From positions 248,001-312,000 of the forward strand of contig NZ_FRCD01000002.1 in the NCBI RefSeq assembly GCF_900142785.1: a DNA stretch of 64,000 nt, written 5' to 3'. The notes under the pieces are model-generated. The model worked only from the letters and a program-made list of their open reading frames with translations, did not search any database and was not told where the DNA came from. The position numbers were made by a program, and so were the translations under genes. The stretch comes from Chryseobacterium carnipullorum. Lineage in GTDB: Bacteria; Bacteroidota; Bacteroidia; Flavobacteriales; Weeksellaceae. Below are positions 6,801 through 16,209 of this stretch, in pieces. Positions within the stretch are counted from its first letter, which is position 1. Every line of letters starts with the position of its first letter.

Positions 6801-7886
6801 ATGAAAAAATATATAATCCCTGTACTGATAGCCTTGTCTTTGTTGTCATGTGCAAAAAAAGAAGAAGAAAAAGCTCCACAGGCAAAAAAAGGTTTTGAAT
6901 TGAGCAATACCATGCTGAACTCCATCTCTTTAGCCAAGGCTGAGAAAAAAAACATAGAAGATCAATATAGTTTTTATGGGAAAATTTCTGCAGACAAGAA
7001 CAGCTATATTGATGTATACCCATTGGTAGGCGGAAATGTTTTAAGTGTAAACGCTGAACTTGGCGATTACGTGAAAAAAGGACAGGTACTGGCCACAATA
7101 AGAAGTACCGAATTGGCAGAAGTTCAAAAAGATGTAAGTGATGCAAAGACCGATATGGTGGTTGCTCAAAATAACCTGCGTGTTGCCAAAGAAATGTACG
7201 AAGGTAAGCTGAATACGGAAAGGGAAGTCCTTGAGGCCAAAAGCGTATTGCAGAAAGCCCAGGATCAGATGCAGAGAGCCACAGCAGTAAGTACAGTTTA
7301 CAATGTGAAAAAAGGAAATATATACAGTGTGGTAGCCCCCATCAGCGGATATATTGTTCAGAAAAATATTAATAAAGATATGCAGCTGAGAAGTGACAGA
7401 AGTGAGAATATTTTTGATGTAGCCAACACGACAAACGTATGGGCGATCATGAACGTCAATGAAGCTGATATCGAAAAAATAAGCCTTGGAATGAAAGCAC
7501 AGGTTTCCACCCTGTCTTATCCGGATAAAATTTTTGACGGAAGAATTGATAAAATATTCAAAATCATCGATCCGGAAACTAACTCCATGCAGGCAAGAGT
7601 CGTATTGGATAATGCCAATGGTCTTTTGATTCCGGAAAGTAAAGCCACCATTAAAGTATCAAGTTCTGAAAACAGTACGGCACTTACCGTACCTTCAAAA
7701 GCAGTGATTTTTGATGATAACAGAAGTTTTGTGGTAGTTTTCAAATCCAGAACAGATATAAAAATTAAAGAAATAAAAATATTAAAGCAGGTAGGGGATA
7801 TCACCTACGTCGCAGGTGGATTGTCTGAAGGTGAAGAAGTGATTACCAACAATCAGCTGCTGATCTACCGCTCTCTGAACAGTTAA
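6801..7886 (+). CDS. RND efflux periplasmic adaptor (membrane fusion lipoprotein)
   Basis: The 361-residue protein has a lipoprotein signal with lipobox LLSC (C at about 17). It has a barrel-sandwich (biotinyl-lipoyl-like) domain split by an alpha-hairpin of about 60 residues rich in Lys/Gln, and beta-barrel and membrane-proximal domains (VWAIMNVNEADIEKI). It links the inner-membrane pump to the outer-membrane channel. The three genes are in the usual channel-adaptor-pump order. No obvious His/Met-rich metal-binding N-terminus is present apart from a Lys/Glu stretch after the lipobox. Confidence 0.92.
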   Translation: MKKYIIPVLIALSLLSCAKKEEEKAPQAKKGFELSNTMLNSISLAKAEKKNIEDQYSFYGKISADKNSYIDVYPLVGGNVLSVNAELGDYVKKGQVLATIRSTELAEVQKDVSDAKTDMVVAQNNLRVAKEMYEGKLNTEREVLEAKSVLQKAQDQMQRATAVSTVYNVKKGNIYSVVAPISGYIVQKNINKDMQLRSDRSENIFDVANTTNVWAIMNVNEADIEKISLGMKAQVSTLSYPDKIFDGRIDKIFKIIDPETNSMQARVVLDNANGLLIPESKATIKVSSSENSTALTVPSKAVIFDDNRSFVVVFKSRTDIKIKEIKILKQVGDITYVAGGLSEGEEVITNNQLLIYRSLNS

Positions 7887-8047
7887 CAGTTGTCTGCAAT
7901 GAATTCAATGTATTGGGCTTTGTCGAGTAAAATGCATTTGCAAGCTTCATTTAGATGCCTCTGTAAATCCTGTTTTTCAGTTTTGGTGTTTGGAATTTTT
8001 ATGATCAAATCCAATATTTCTTTCAACGGCTTTTTTAGGTCACCAAT
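7883..8047 (-). other. Open antisense frame between adaptor and pump genes
   Basis: The 171-base gap between two genes of one operon is unusually long. On the minus strand it is open for 54 codons ending at 7885-7883 and reads like a charged helical protein (KEILDLIIKIPNTKTEKQ, then CKCILLDKAQYIEFIADNC). The only candidate start is TTG at 8026, because a stop lies at 8050-8048. It may be a remnant of an older gene, a tiny antisense gene or chance. I do not recognise it. Confidence 0.2.
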
Positions 8048-8057
8048 TTAATCTATC

Positions 8058-11000
8058 ATGAATAAATTCATTAAAAATATAATTGCTTTCTCGCTAAAAA
8101 ACAAAGCATTTACCTTTATCTGGGTAGCTATTTTGGCCATTGCTGGTTTTATAAGCTTCAAAAATATGCCTATTGAAGCTTTCCCTGATGTAACCAATAC
8201 CCAGATTGTTATTATAACCCAATGGAATGGACGAAGTGCAGAAGAAGTAGAACGTTTTGTCACGACGCCCATCGAATTGGCCATGAGCCCGGTCCAGAAG
8301 AAAACAAGTGTGAGAAGTACCACGATGTTTGGTCTCTCTATCGTTAAAATTCTTTTCGACGACGGGGTGGATGATACTTTTGCCCGAAATCAGGTCAATA
8401 ACCAATTAAGAACCGTAAACCTTCCTGATGAGGTGGATCCGGAAGTTCAGCCACCCTACGGGCCTACCGGGGAAATTTTCAGATATACGCTGGAAAGTAA
8501 AACAAAAGATTCAAGAGAACTGCTAACCCTGCAAAACTGGGTGATAGACCGTGCATTGAGAGGCGTTCCTGGCGTAGCAGACATCAATGTTTTTGGAGGA
8601 CAGGATAAAGTATTTGAGTTAAGTATTGATCCCAGAGCTTTGGATAAATATAATCTGACTCCGCTTCAGGTGTATGATGCCGTTACCAAAAGTAATTTAA
8701 ATGTAGGAGGGGATGTCATTGAAAAAAACGGTCAGGCTTATGTGGTAAGAGGAATAGGTCTTGTGAAATCTGTAGCAGACATTGGAAATATCACCATACA
8801 GAATGACAGTGGAAATCCTGTACTGGTAAGATATGTGGCAGACGTTCATGAAAGTTCCATGCCCAGAGTGGGGCAGGCCGGACTCAATAAACACGAAGAT
8901 ACCGTAGAAGGAATCGTGGTCATGAGAAAAGGAGAAAACCCGCGCGAAGTTCTCGTTGGGGTAAAAGCCAAGATTAAAGAACTCAATGAAAAAATCCTTC
9001 CGAAAGATGTCAAAATGGTCACATTCTATGACCGAGACAACCTCATGGACTTTACGACCCACACCGTAATGCATAACCTGATTGAAGGAATCATCCTCGT
9101 TACCGTAATCGTTTTGATTTTTATGGCTGACTGGAGAACGACCTTTATTGTTTCCATTATTATTCCTTTATCATTGTTGTTTGCATTCTTATGTTTAAAA
9201 CTGGCCGGGATGAGTGCGAACCTCCTTTCTTTGGGGGCAGTAGATTTCGGGATTATCATTGACGGGGCAGTCGTCATGGTGGAAGGACTCTTTGTAATGC
9301 TCGACCATAAAGCCCTTAAATACGGAACAGAAAAGTTTAATAAACTGTCAAAAGGAGGCTGGATCAAACAGACCGGAACAGGCTTAGGGAAGGCCATCTT
9401 CTTTTCAAAATTAATTATTATCACCTCGCTGATCCCTATTTTCTCTTTCCAGAAAGTAGAAGGAAAGATGTTCTCACCATTGGCATTTACATTAGGATTT
9501 GCTTTGATAGGAGCATTGATTTTTACACTGACTTTAGTTCCTGTTTTGTCCCATATTCTACTCAATAAGAATGTGAGAGAAAAAAACAATCCATTTGTTA
9601 ATTTCTGGGACAGAATAGTATTAAAAGGATTCAACTATACTTTTAAACATAAAAAGACGAGTTTAATTGTGGCCATATCGTTCATGGTGATCACTTTGTT
9701 CTCAGGGAAATTCTTGGGAACGGAATTCCTGCCGCAGCTGAATGAAGGTTCACTTTGGATCACCGCAGAAATGCCCATGAGTTCATCGTTAAAAGAATCT
9801 TTAAAGACAGCAGACCTCTTAAAGAAAGACATTATGAGTTTTTCTGAGGTGACCGATGTTTTGGCTCAAACCGGAAGAAGTAATGACGGAACAGACCCGA
9901 ATGGATTTGGATTCGTACAGTTTGCCGTCAATCTTAAACCCAAAGATGAATGGAAACGTAAGATCAGCTATGAAGAATTGATCGAGGAGATAGATAAAAA
10001 ACTCAGAAGCTACCAGGGAATCACTTTTAATTATTCACAGCCTATTTCAGATAACGTGGCAGAAGCAGTAGCCGGGTTTAAGGCAGAGAACGGAATTAAA
10101 ATTTATGGTGATAATCTGGAAACCCTGGATAAACTGGCTGATGAGGTTTTAAAACAGATTAAAGATGTAGACGGGGTAAAAGATCCGGGAATCATTAAAA
10201 ATATCGGTCAGCCGGAAGTAAGCGTAGTGCTGGACAGAGATAAAATGGCTGCTTACGGTGTGATGCCGGATGATGCACAATCTGTACTGGAAATGGCTTT
10301 TGGAGGAAAAACGGCTTCAGAGATGTTCGATGGCGAAAGGAAATTTCCGATCCGTCTCCGCTATTCCCAGGAATACAGAAAAGATGAAAACGATATTGCT
10401 GCTTTGATGGTACCTACACAGGACGGCGCAAAGATTCCGCTGAAAGAGATCAGTACCATTGTAAAAGATAACGGAGCAGCATTCATTTACAGAGATGATA
10501 TTAAAAGATACATCGGCGTAAAATTCTCGATCCGTGACCGTGATTTAGGAAGTACCATAGCCGATGCGCAGAAAAAAGTGGCCAATGTGGACCTTCCTGA
10601 TGGGTACTCCATCGGTTGGACAGGTCAGTTTGAAAATCAGCAGAGAGCTTCACACCGATTGGCGCAAGTGGTTCCAATCAGTATTTTGGGTATTTTCTTC
10701 CTATTATTCATCCTTTTTGGAAACATGAAAGATTCATTGCTGGTATTGGCCAATGTACCTTTTGCATTGATCGGGGGAATTATTGCCCTTCATATCACCA
10801 GAATGAACTTTGGAATTTCCGCCGGAGTTGGAATGATCGCCCTGCTCGGAATCTGTATACAGAACGGAGTAATCCTCATCACAGAGTTCCACCAGAATGT
10901 CAAAAACGGATTAAGTTTGGATAATGCCATATTAAACGGAGTAAAATCCAGAACGCGTCCTGTTATTATGACTGCACTGATGGCTTCAATTGGATTAATG

Positions 11001-11156
11001 CCTGCAGCGCTGTCTACAGGAATCGGTTCAGAATCCCAGAAACCTTTGGCGATCGTTATCATTGGAGGTTTAATGACCGCGACTGTATTAACCCTGCTGA
11101 TCTTCCCGATTATATTCTGGATCTTCAACAGAACGAAGAAGTCCCAGCAGATTTAA
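8058..11156 (+). CDS. Heavy-metal RND efflux pump, CzcA/CusA family
   Basis: The 1032-residue protein has the full RND layout: TM1 near residues 12-30, a large periplasmic loop, six membrane helices around 335-540, a second loop and six more helices near the C-terminus. The TM4 motif DFGIIIDGAVVMVEG carries D396, D402 and E409 with the same spacing as the proton-relay residues of CzcA. That subgroup exports divalent cations such as Zn, Co and Cd, while CusA-type copper/silver pumps have a different TM4 motif. The substrate is inferred only. The gene follows its channel and adaptor genes and ends before a strong hairpin. Confidence 0.95.
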   Translation: MNKFIKNIIAFSLKNKAFTFIWVAILAIAGFISFKNMPIEAFPDVTNTQIVIITQWNGRSAEEVERFVTTPIELAMSPVQKKTSVRSTTMFGLSIVKILFDDGVDDTFARNQVNNQLRTVNLPDEVDPEVQPPYGPTGEIFRYTLESKTKDSRELLTLQNWVIDRALRGVPGVADINVFGGQDKVFELSIDPRALDKYNLTPLQVYDAVTKSNLNVGGDVIEKNGQAYVVRGIGLVKSVADIGNITIQNDSGNPVLVRYVADVHESSMPRVGQAGLNKHEDTVEGIVVMRKGENPREVLVGVKAKIKELNEKILPKDVKMVTFYDRDNLMDFTTHTVMHNLIEGIILVTVIVLIFMADWRTTFIVSIIIPLSLLFAFLCLKLAGMSANLLSLGAVDFGIIIDGAVVMVEGLFVMLDHKALKYGTEKFNKLSKGGWIKQTGTGLGKAIFFSKLIIITSLIPIFSFQKVEGKMFSPLAFTLGFALIGALIFTLTLVPVLSHILLNKNVREKNNPFVNFWDRIVLKGFNYTFKHKKTSLIVAISFMVITLFSGKFLGTEFLPQLNEGSLWITAEMPMSSSLKESLKTADLLKKDIMSFSEVTDVLAQTGRSNDGTDPNGFGFVQFAVNLKPKDEWKRKISYEELIEEIDKKLRSYQGITFNYSQPISDNVAEAVAGFKAENGIKIYGDNLETLDKLADEVLKQIKDVDGVKDPGIIKNIGQPEVSVVLDRDKMAAYGVMPDDAQSVLEMAFGGKTASEMFDGERKFPIRLRYSQEYRKDENDIAALMVPTQDGAKIPLKEISTIVKDNGAAFIYRDDIKRYIGVKFSIRDRDLGSTIADAQKKVANVDLPDGYSIGWTGQFENQQRASHRLAQVVPISILGIFFLLFILFGNMKDSLLVLANVPFALIGGIIALHITRMNFGISAGVGMIALLGICIQNGVILITEFHQNVKNGLSLDNAILNGVKSRTRPVIMTALMASIGLMPAALSTGIGSESQKPLAIVIIGGLMTATVLTLLIFPIIFWIFNRTKKSQQI

Positions 11157-11179
11157 TATTTCTTCTATCTATAACAAGT

Positions 11180-11210
11180 GAAGCGCGGAAAACATTGTTT
11201 TCCGCGCTTC
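11180..11210. terminator. Strong hairpin between convergent genes
   Basis: GAAGCGCGGAAAAC (11180-11193) pairs perfectly with GTTTTCCGCGCTTC (11197-11210) around a 3-base loop. It lies between the pump gene and the convergent DUF4394 gene. There is no T-run on either side, so it may act as a bidirectional RNA 3' end rather than a textbook terminator. Confidence 0.65.
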
Positions 11211-11240
11211 TTGGTATTGAAATAATAACTATGAGTCTTT

Positions 11241-12743
11241 TTAGAATCCTAATCCTACAGCAAAAGCTTTTACAGCATTAGGGTAATCAGCAACTGATGT
11301 AGCAGCTCCGTTGGTTGTATTGATCGAATACAGCTTTGTTGAGGTTCCTACCGTAGCCATTAAATAAGCTTTCTGGCTTACGCTTCCGATATCAAAACCG
11401 TTGGCATTCGTAATATTAACCCCTAAAGAACCTGTTTCAACTAAAGTTCCATTGTTAGGCGGATTTTGCTGATACAGTTTATCCGTATTATGGTCAATCA
11501 CAAATAGAGTAGTAGCGGTTGTTCCCGCAAAATTATTGGTATAAGCCGCTGCGCTGATCATGGCGCCTGCAGGATTAATAGTAGTGTCTACAGCGGTAAT
11601 CCCTCCGGTTACCGGATCTAAACGAAGATTTTGTCCTGTATTACTCACGACACGTATTTTATCAACAACCGGATTAAAATCAAATCCAAAATCTGTTCCT
11701 GCAAGTAAAGTAGCAAATGGTGAACTTCCTACTGCTGTTGCAGCCCCTGTTCCTAAATTAATCGTGTAAATTCTGCTTGAACTTCCCAATGCATACAATT
11801 GCCCGTTTAAAGGACGGAAATCTATTCCTAAAATATTTTCTCCGGTTTGTAATCCCGCCACTGCTTTAGAAACAGGCACCGGACTGTTCGGATTAAATAT
11901 CTGAAGGTTATTTGAATTGTCAATAGCATAGGCTACTGCTTCAGTCGGAATTGCAAGATCAATAACAGCCTGTTGAAGAGATCCTATAAAAGTTGTTTTA
12001 CCGCTGCTTAAATCTAAAACGTGCAGCTTATCACTTAAAGCAACCAATGCCGTACTGTTATCATATTTAATATCAAAAGCAGCCTGTCCTGAGAATGTTG
12101 CTCCAAGACTTCCTACCTCTACCAAAGTTCCGTTATTGGGAGGATCTTGTTTAAAAAGTTTTCCTGAAACAGGATCAATATCATATAAAACAGTAGATGA
12201 AGCTCCAGCTTTACTGTTGGTGTACGCTACTCCGGTAATGCTCGGTGTTCCTGTGCCTGTTATATTGGTATCAGTAGCTGCAACGGCACCTGTTTCAGGA
12301 TGCAGTCTTAAATTTTGCCCTGAATTACTTACCAAACGGATTCTGTCCACCGTTGGATTAAAATCAATAGAAGCTATCGTTCCGGAAACGGCAGGAGTGA
12401 AAGCGGTAGAACTTACAACTCTTGCTGAGGCAGAAGATGTATTGATGATGTATAATTTACTGGCATTGGATAAAGCATACAGTTCACCTGTAGCAGGTCT
12501 GAAATCGATACTCATTAATTTTTCACCTGAAGGAATTCCGGTCACTGCTGTTTTCGCAGCAAATGTTTTGGGATTATTGGCATTAAAAGAAACAAGTTCG
12601 TTCATTGAAGTAAGGCCGTAAGCCATAAGATCAGGACCGGTGACAATGGGGTCCGGGGTCATCATTGGATCATCAGAATCATTGCACGAAAAAAAAGTGG
12701 TTACGGTCATCAGGACCAGAAAGAAATGTAATAGTGTTCTCAT
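11241..12743 (-). CDS. DUF4394 lipoprotein with two tandem domains
   Basis: The 500-residue protein has a lipoprotein signal with lipobox FFSC (C about 20) followed by an Asp/Pro-rich linker. Two DUF4394 units follow, about 40-262 and 272-500. The motif GIDFRP or SIDFRP...GELYAL/GQLYAL, then FNP.VD.IR.VSN.GQNLRL, occurs once in each. Such proteins are predicted beta-propellers exposed on the cell surface with no established function. The gene faces the efflux operon and is transcribed away from tuf, so it is probably an independent unit. A single full-length frame argues against decay. Confidence 0.88.
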   Translation of the reverse strand: MRTLLHFFLVLMTVTTFFSCNDSDDPMMTPDPIVTGPDLMAYGLTSMNELVSFNANNPKTFAAKTAVTGIPSGEKLMSIDFRPATGELYALSNASKLYIINTSSASARVVSSTAFTPAVSGTIASIDFNPTVDRIRLVSNSGQNLRLHPETGAVAATDTNITGTGTPSITGVAYTNSKAGASSTVLYDIDPVSGKLFKQDPPNNGTLVEVGSLGATFSGQAAFDIKYDNSTALVALSDKLHVLDLSSGKTTFIGSLQQAVIDLAIPTEAVAYAIDNSNNLQIFNPNSPVPVSKAVAGLQTGENILGIDFRPLNGQLYALGSSSRIYTINLGTGAATAVGSSPFATLLAGTDFGFDFNPVVDKIRVVSNTGQNLRLDPVTGGITAVDTTINPAGAMISAAAYTNNFAGTTATTLFVIDHNTDKLYQQNPPNNGTLVETGSLGVNITNANGFDIGSVSQKAYLMATVGTSTKLYSINTTNGAATSVADYPNAVKAFAVGLGF

Positions 12744-13075
12744 AATATTATTTTTAATGGTTTATATCATCTACGAGAAAACACATAAGACGGTTTTTAT
12801 ACCCTTAATTTTAATGATAAAAAAAATATTTTAGGGTTCTATCCTGTTAGTAATTAATCATATAGTTTACAAAATCAAATAAAAACGTTAGACATGATTT
12901 TTTTCAATCCGGAAATTTGTGTAAATTTGCAGTCTCAATACATTGAAATATAAGGTTTGTGCTTCTTTGATTTGAATATTGAAATTTTTTTCATGAAAAA
13001 GGTTTTGGTATTTAAAAAATCATTATATTTGCACACCGAAAAATTGAAAAATAATAAAATAAATAATTTTAAATC
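12744..13075 (+). promoter_or_regulatory. Intergenic region with tuf promoters
   Basis: No gene is present. Two full -7 boxes point towards tuf: TAAATTTG at 12922-12929 and TATATTTG at 13024-13031. Neither has a TTG at the ideal distance, although TTG at 13005-13007 lies 16 bases before the second. Tandem promoters would fit the high expression of tuf. No promoter for the DUF4394 gene on the other strand was recognised. Confidence 0.6.
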
Positions 13076-14287
13076 ATGGCAAAGGAAACGTTTAATCGTA
13101 ACAAACCACACTTGAACATTGGTACTATTGGTCACGTTGACCATGGTAAAACTACTCTTACAGCTGCAATTTCTGCTGTATTAGCTAGCAAAGGTCTTGC
13201 TGAGAAAAAAGACTTCTCTGCAATTGACTCTGCTCCAGAAGAAAAAGAAAGAGGTATTACTATCAATACTGCTCACATTGAATACGAAACTGAAAAAAGA
13301 CACTATGCTCACGTTGACTGTCCAGGTCACGCGGATTATGTAAAGAACATGGTAACTGGTGCTGCTCAAATGGACGGAGCTATCGTAGTATGTGCTGCAA
13401 CTGACGGTCCTATGCCTCAGACTAGAGAACATATCCTACTTTGCCGTCAGGTAAACGTACCAAGAATCGTTGTTTTCATGAACAAAGTTGACATGGTAGA
13501 TGATGCTGAGTTATTAGAGCTTGTTGAAATGGAGCTTAGAGACTTACTATCTACTTACGATTTTGACGGAGACAACTCTCCAGTAATTCAAGGTTCTGCA
13601 TTAGGTGCTCTTACAGCTGCTACTGCTGCTACTCCTGATACTGAAGATAAATGGTTCAAGTCTGTTGAGGAATTAATGGATGCAGTTGATAACTGGATCG
13701 AGCAACCACCAAGAGATACTGACAAGCCATTCTTGATGCCAATCGAAGACGTATTCTCTATTACAGGTAGAGGTACTGTTGCAACGGGTAGAATCGAAGC
13801 TGGTATTATCAATACAGGTGATCCTGTTGATATCATCGGTATGGGTGAAGAAAAATTAACTTCTACGATTACAGGAGTTGAGATGTTCAGAAAAATCCTT
13901 GACAGAGGTGAAGCTGGAGATAACGTAGGTCTATTGTTGAGAGGTATTGAAAAAACTGACATCAAGAGAGGTATGGTAATCGCTAAGAAAGATTCTGTTA
14001 AGCCACACAAAAAATTCAAAGCTTCTGTTTATATCCTTTCTAAGGAAGAAGGTGGACGTCACACTCCATTCCACAACAAGTACCGTCCTCAGTTCTACGT
14101 AAGAACTACTGACGTTACAGGTGAGATCTTCTTACCAGAAGGTGTAGAAATGGTAATGCCTGGTGATAACTTAGAGATCACTGTAGAATTGTTACAGCCA
14201 ATCGCTCTTAACGTAGGTCTTAGATTTGCGATCAGAGAAGGAGGTAGAACAGTTGGTTCAGGTCAGGTAACTGAAATCTTAGACTAA
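13076..14287 (+). CDS. tuf: Translation elongation factor EF-Tu
   Basis: The 403-residue GTPase delivers aminoacyl-tRNA to the ribosome. The G1 motif GHVDHGKT (about 19-26), the switch region [21 protein letters not shown] and NKVDMVD are all intact, as are the beta-barrel domains 2 and 3 (ending [12 protein letters not shown]). Codon use is strongly biased and AT-ending, as expected for a highly expressed gene. It is followed by a terminator and then by tRNA-Trp, secE and nusG, the conserved bacterial order. The tRNAs that commonly precede tuf are displaced by about 10 kb. Confidence 0.98.
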   Translation: MAKETFNRNKPHLNIGTIGHVDHGKTTLTAAISAVLASKGLAEKKDFSAIDSAPEEKERGITINTAHIEYETEKRHYAHVDCPGHADYVKNMVTGAAQMDGAIVVCAATDGPMPQTREHILLCRQVNVPRIVVFMNKVDMVDDAELLELVEMELRDLLSTYDFDGDNSPVIQGSALGALTAATAATPDTEDKWFKSVEELMDAVDNWIEQPPRDTDKPFLMPIEDVFSITGRGTVATGRIEAGIINTGDPVDIIGMGEEKLTSTITGVEMFRKILDRGEAGDNVGLLLRGIEKTDIKRGMVIAKKDSVKPHKKFKASVYILSKEEGGRHTPFHNKYRPQFYVRTTDVTGEIFLPEGVEMVMPGDNLEITVELLQPIALNVGLRFAIREGGRTVGSGQVTEILD

Positions 14288-14303
14288 TCATCTTAAAATA
14301 AAT

Positions 14304-14337
14304 AAAGCTTCCGGAAGGAAACTCTCGGAAGCTTTTT
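14304..14337 (+). terminator. Terminator after tuf
   Basis: AAAGCTTCCG (14304-14313) pairs with CGGAAGCTTT (14326-14335) around a 12-base loop, followed by TT. It lies between tuf and tRNA-Trp. Confidence 0.75.
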
Positions 14338-14341
14338 ATCT

Positions 14342-14412
14342 ACGGGCATCGTCCAATGGTAGGATACCGGTCTCCAAAACCGTTGATCAGGGTTCGAATC
14401 CTTGTGCCCGTG
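14342..14412 (+). tRNA. tRNA-Trp(CCA)
   Basis: Acceptor stem ACGGGCA/TGCCCGT and anticodon loop CTCCAAA giving CCA, with intact D and T arms. It sits between tuf and secE, as in many bacteria. Confidence 0.96.
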
Positions 14413-14424
14413 CAAATATTAATT

Positions 14425-14631
14425 ATGAGTTCATTTGTTGATTTTTTAAAAGGTTCTTATAACGAATTCAGACATAAAGTTGAATGGCCAAAGTGGTCTG
14501 ATCTTCAGTCTTCCACTATTGTAGTAACTATAGCTACAGTGATTTTGGCATTGTTTACCTTTGGAGTTGATGAATTGTTTTCAAAAGCAATCAGCAACAT
14601 AATTGGAATGCTAATTAACGTGTTCAACTAA
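14425..14631 (+). CDS. secE: Preprotein translocase subunit SecE
   Basis: The 68-residue protein has a basic amphipathic N-terminal part (EFRHKVEWPKWSDLQ, the conserved SecE cytoplasmic helix) and a single transmembrane helix at about 33-58. It clamps SecY in the protein-conducting channel. The ATG at 14425 lies 12 bases after tRNA-Trp. Longer frames starting inside the tRNA are not credible. nusG follows after 17 bases. Confidence 0.95.
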   Translation: MSSFVDFLKGSYNEFRHKVEWPKWSDLQSSTIVVTIATVILALFTFGVDELFSKAISNIIGMLINVFN

Positions 14632-14648
14632 AAAAGTATTTTCCCATA

Positions 14649-15191
14649 ATGAGCGAATTGAAATGGTATGTGCTGAAAGCAATCAGCGGACAGGAAAATA
14701 AAGTGAAAAACTATATTGAGACAGAAATCAAACGTCTAGGGTTTGAGCAGTACGTGACTCAGGTGGTTATTCCTATGGAAAAGGTTATTCAGATAAGAAA
14801 CGGTAAAAAAGTTCCTAAAGAGAAACCTTACTATCCTGGATACTTAATGATCGAAGCTGATCTGATGGGTGAAATTCCTCACGCAATTAAGAACATTCCG
14901 GGAGTAATATCTTTCCTGAGTTTAACCAAAGGAGGAGATCCTGTTCCAATGAGAAAGTCTGAAGTAAACAGAATGTTGGGAAGAATGGATGAGTTATCAG
15001 AATTCGCAACTGACGTTGAGATTCCGTACATTGTAGGTGAAAACGTTAAAGTAATTGACGGACCTTTCAACGGATTCAACGGAACTGTTGAGAAGATTCT
15101 TGAAGACAAAAAGAAAATCGAAGTTTCTGTATTGATCTTCGGTAGAAAAACTCCAATGGAGCTTAGCTATATGCAAGTAGAAAAAGTATAA
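14649..15191 (+). CDS. nusG: Transcription termination/antitermination protein NusG
   Basis: The 180-residue protein has the NGN domain (KWYVLKAISGQENKVKNYIE, then YPGYLMIEADL) and a C-terminal KOW domain (GENVKVIDGPFNGFNGTVEK). NusG binds RNA polymerase and couples it to the ribosome or Rho. It lies in the conserved secE-nusG pair. The usual next gene, rplK, is separated by a strong terminator and three secreted-protein genes. Confidence 0.97.
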   Translation: MSELKWYVLKAISGQENKVKNYIETEIKRLGFEQYVTQVVIPMEKVIQIRNGKKVPKEKPYYPGYLMIEADLMGEIPHAIKNIPGVISFLSLTKGGDPVPMRKSEVNRMLGRMDELSEFATDVEIPYIVGENVKVIDGPFNGFNGTVEKILEDKKKIEVSVLIFGRKTPMELSYMQVEKV

Positions 15192-15214
15192 TTGATACTT
15201 TTGAAATAATATAT

Positions 15215-15245
15215 AAAGACCGCTTTTTAAAGCGGTCTTTTTTTG
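15215..15245 (+). terminator. Terminator after nusG
   Basis: AAAGACCGCTTT (15215-15226) pairs with AAAGCGGTCTTT (15229-15240), followed by a T-run. It cuts nusG off from downstream genes. Confidence 0.9.
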
Positions 15246-15577
15246 GTACCTGTAGTCATAGTTTCAAATTTTTTTAATGGGAGACTTCAGAGAATTAATT
15301 TATTGTGAGGTTCCTAAAAAAGGGACTTTATTTTAACTTAGTTTTCACCTATTTGTGATAATTTGTTCGTTTTTTGTGAAAATAAAGAATTATTTTTTGA
15401 TTTATTTTCATATGGCATGTTTCTTGTAAACAAGTAAGCAATTAATCCTTAAAGCTTTATCCTATTTAATTTATTTAACGCATAGCAGATGTAGAGAAAC
15501 ATCATTGGCTATACAGAATTAGAAAGGTAAACAATGAACTAAGGAATTAGTAAATACAAACACAATACATAAGTCCA
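15246..15577. other. AT-rich intergenic region without a gene
   Basis: No coding frame or RNA gene is visible. A weak inverted repeat, TTTTCAC near 15343 and GTGAAAA near 15377, is the only structure I see. The promoter of the three-gene cassette that follows must lie here, but I find no full TAnnTTTG box. Confidence 0.4.
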
Positions 15578-16195
15578 ATGACTAAAATTATTTCGATGGT
15601 GCTTCTCGCAAGCGCTGTATCTTTGAACGCACAGGTGGGTATCAATACCTCCAAGCCTGAAAAAGACCTCTCAGTAAACGGAACAATGAAAACATCAGGA
15701 ATGATTTTCAAAAGTCCGTTAGAAAAGTTAGGCGCAGATGAAAATTATACATTCGTTATCAAATCTCCGGCACCGGAAAATAAAATTACGGCCTACAATG
15801 ATTCTTTTGTACCTAATTCACCGGCACCCATTAATCTGATTCAGTTTAAAATTACCTGTGATCCTTCAGATAAGGACTGGGTCAATCAGTTTGATACCAA
15901 AATCAACTCCAACAAATTTCTTGTGGTAATTTCCTCATTCGGATTTACACAGCCTGTAAGAACCTATTCTGCCGACTGGCTTACACCTGTTCCACAGATT
16001 TTTGCCTATTCATCCGGTGGAACATGGAAGCTGAAAGCCGACTACCAGGGATTTGCTCCGGATAATTCCTTTCCTACAGGAGAATGGACGCTCAACCTGC
16101 TGGTTTTTGACAAAGCTTATGCAAAAGAAATGAACAATACTCAGGATCTGGGAGCTTCCACTACGGGTGCAGCTGCTGCTCCATTAATTCAATAA
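15578..16195 (+). CDS. Secreted protein with N-terminal VGINT module (paralogue 1)
   Basis: The 205-residue protein has a signal peptide ending SLNA, then QVGINTSKPEKDLSVNG. This short module also begins the mature part of four other proteins in the window and resembles the VGIGT..P..LDV motif of tail-fibre-like repeats. The middle part (FDTKINSNKFLVVISSFGF) and the C-terminal strand motif (GEWTLNLLVFDKAY) recur in the next two genes. There is no T9SS C-terminal domain or lipobox, so the final location is unclear. The function is unknown. It is the first gene of a three-gene array between nusG and rplK. Confidence 0.8.
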   Translation: MTKIISMVLLASAVSLNAQVGINTSKPEKDLSVNGTMKTSGMIFKSPLEKLGADENYTFVIKSPAPENKITAYNDSFVPNSPAPINLIQFKITCDPSDKDWVNQFDTKINSNKFLVVISSFGFTQPVRTYSADWLTPVPQIFAYSSGGTWKLKADYQGFAPDNSFPTGEWTLNLLVFDKAYAKEMNNTQDLGASTTGAAAAPLIQ

Positions 16196-16209
16196 AAAAG
16201 ATTGACATC

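Noticed and set aside
9026..9634. 202-codon antisense frame inside the RND pump gene
   Set aside because: It is a shadow of the well-conserved pump on the other strand, with no promoter and no protein-like motif.
12136..12621. 161-codon plus-strand frame
   Set aside because: It is antisense to the repeated DUF4394 domains, and its composition reflects the other strand.
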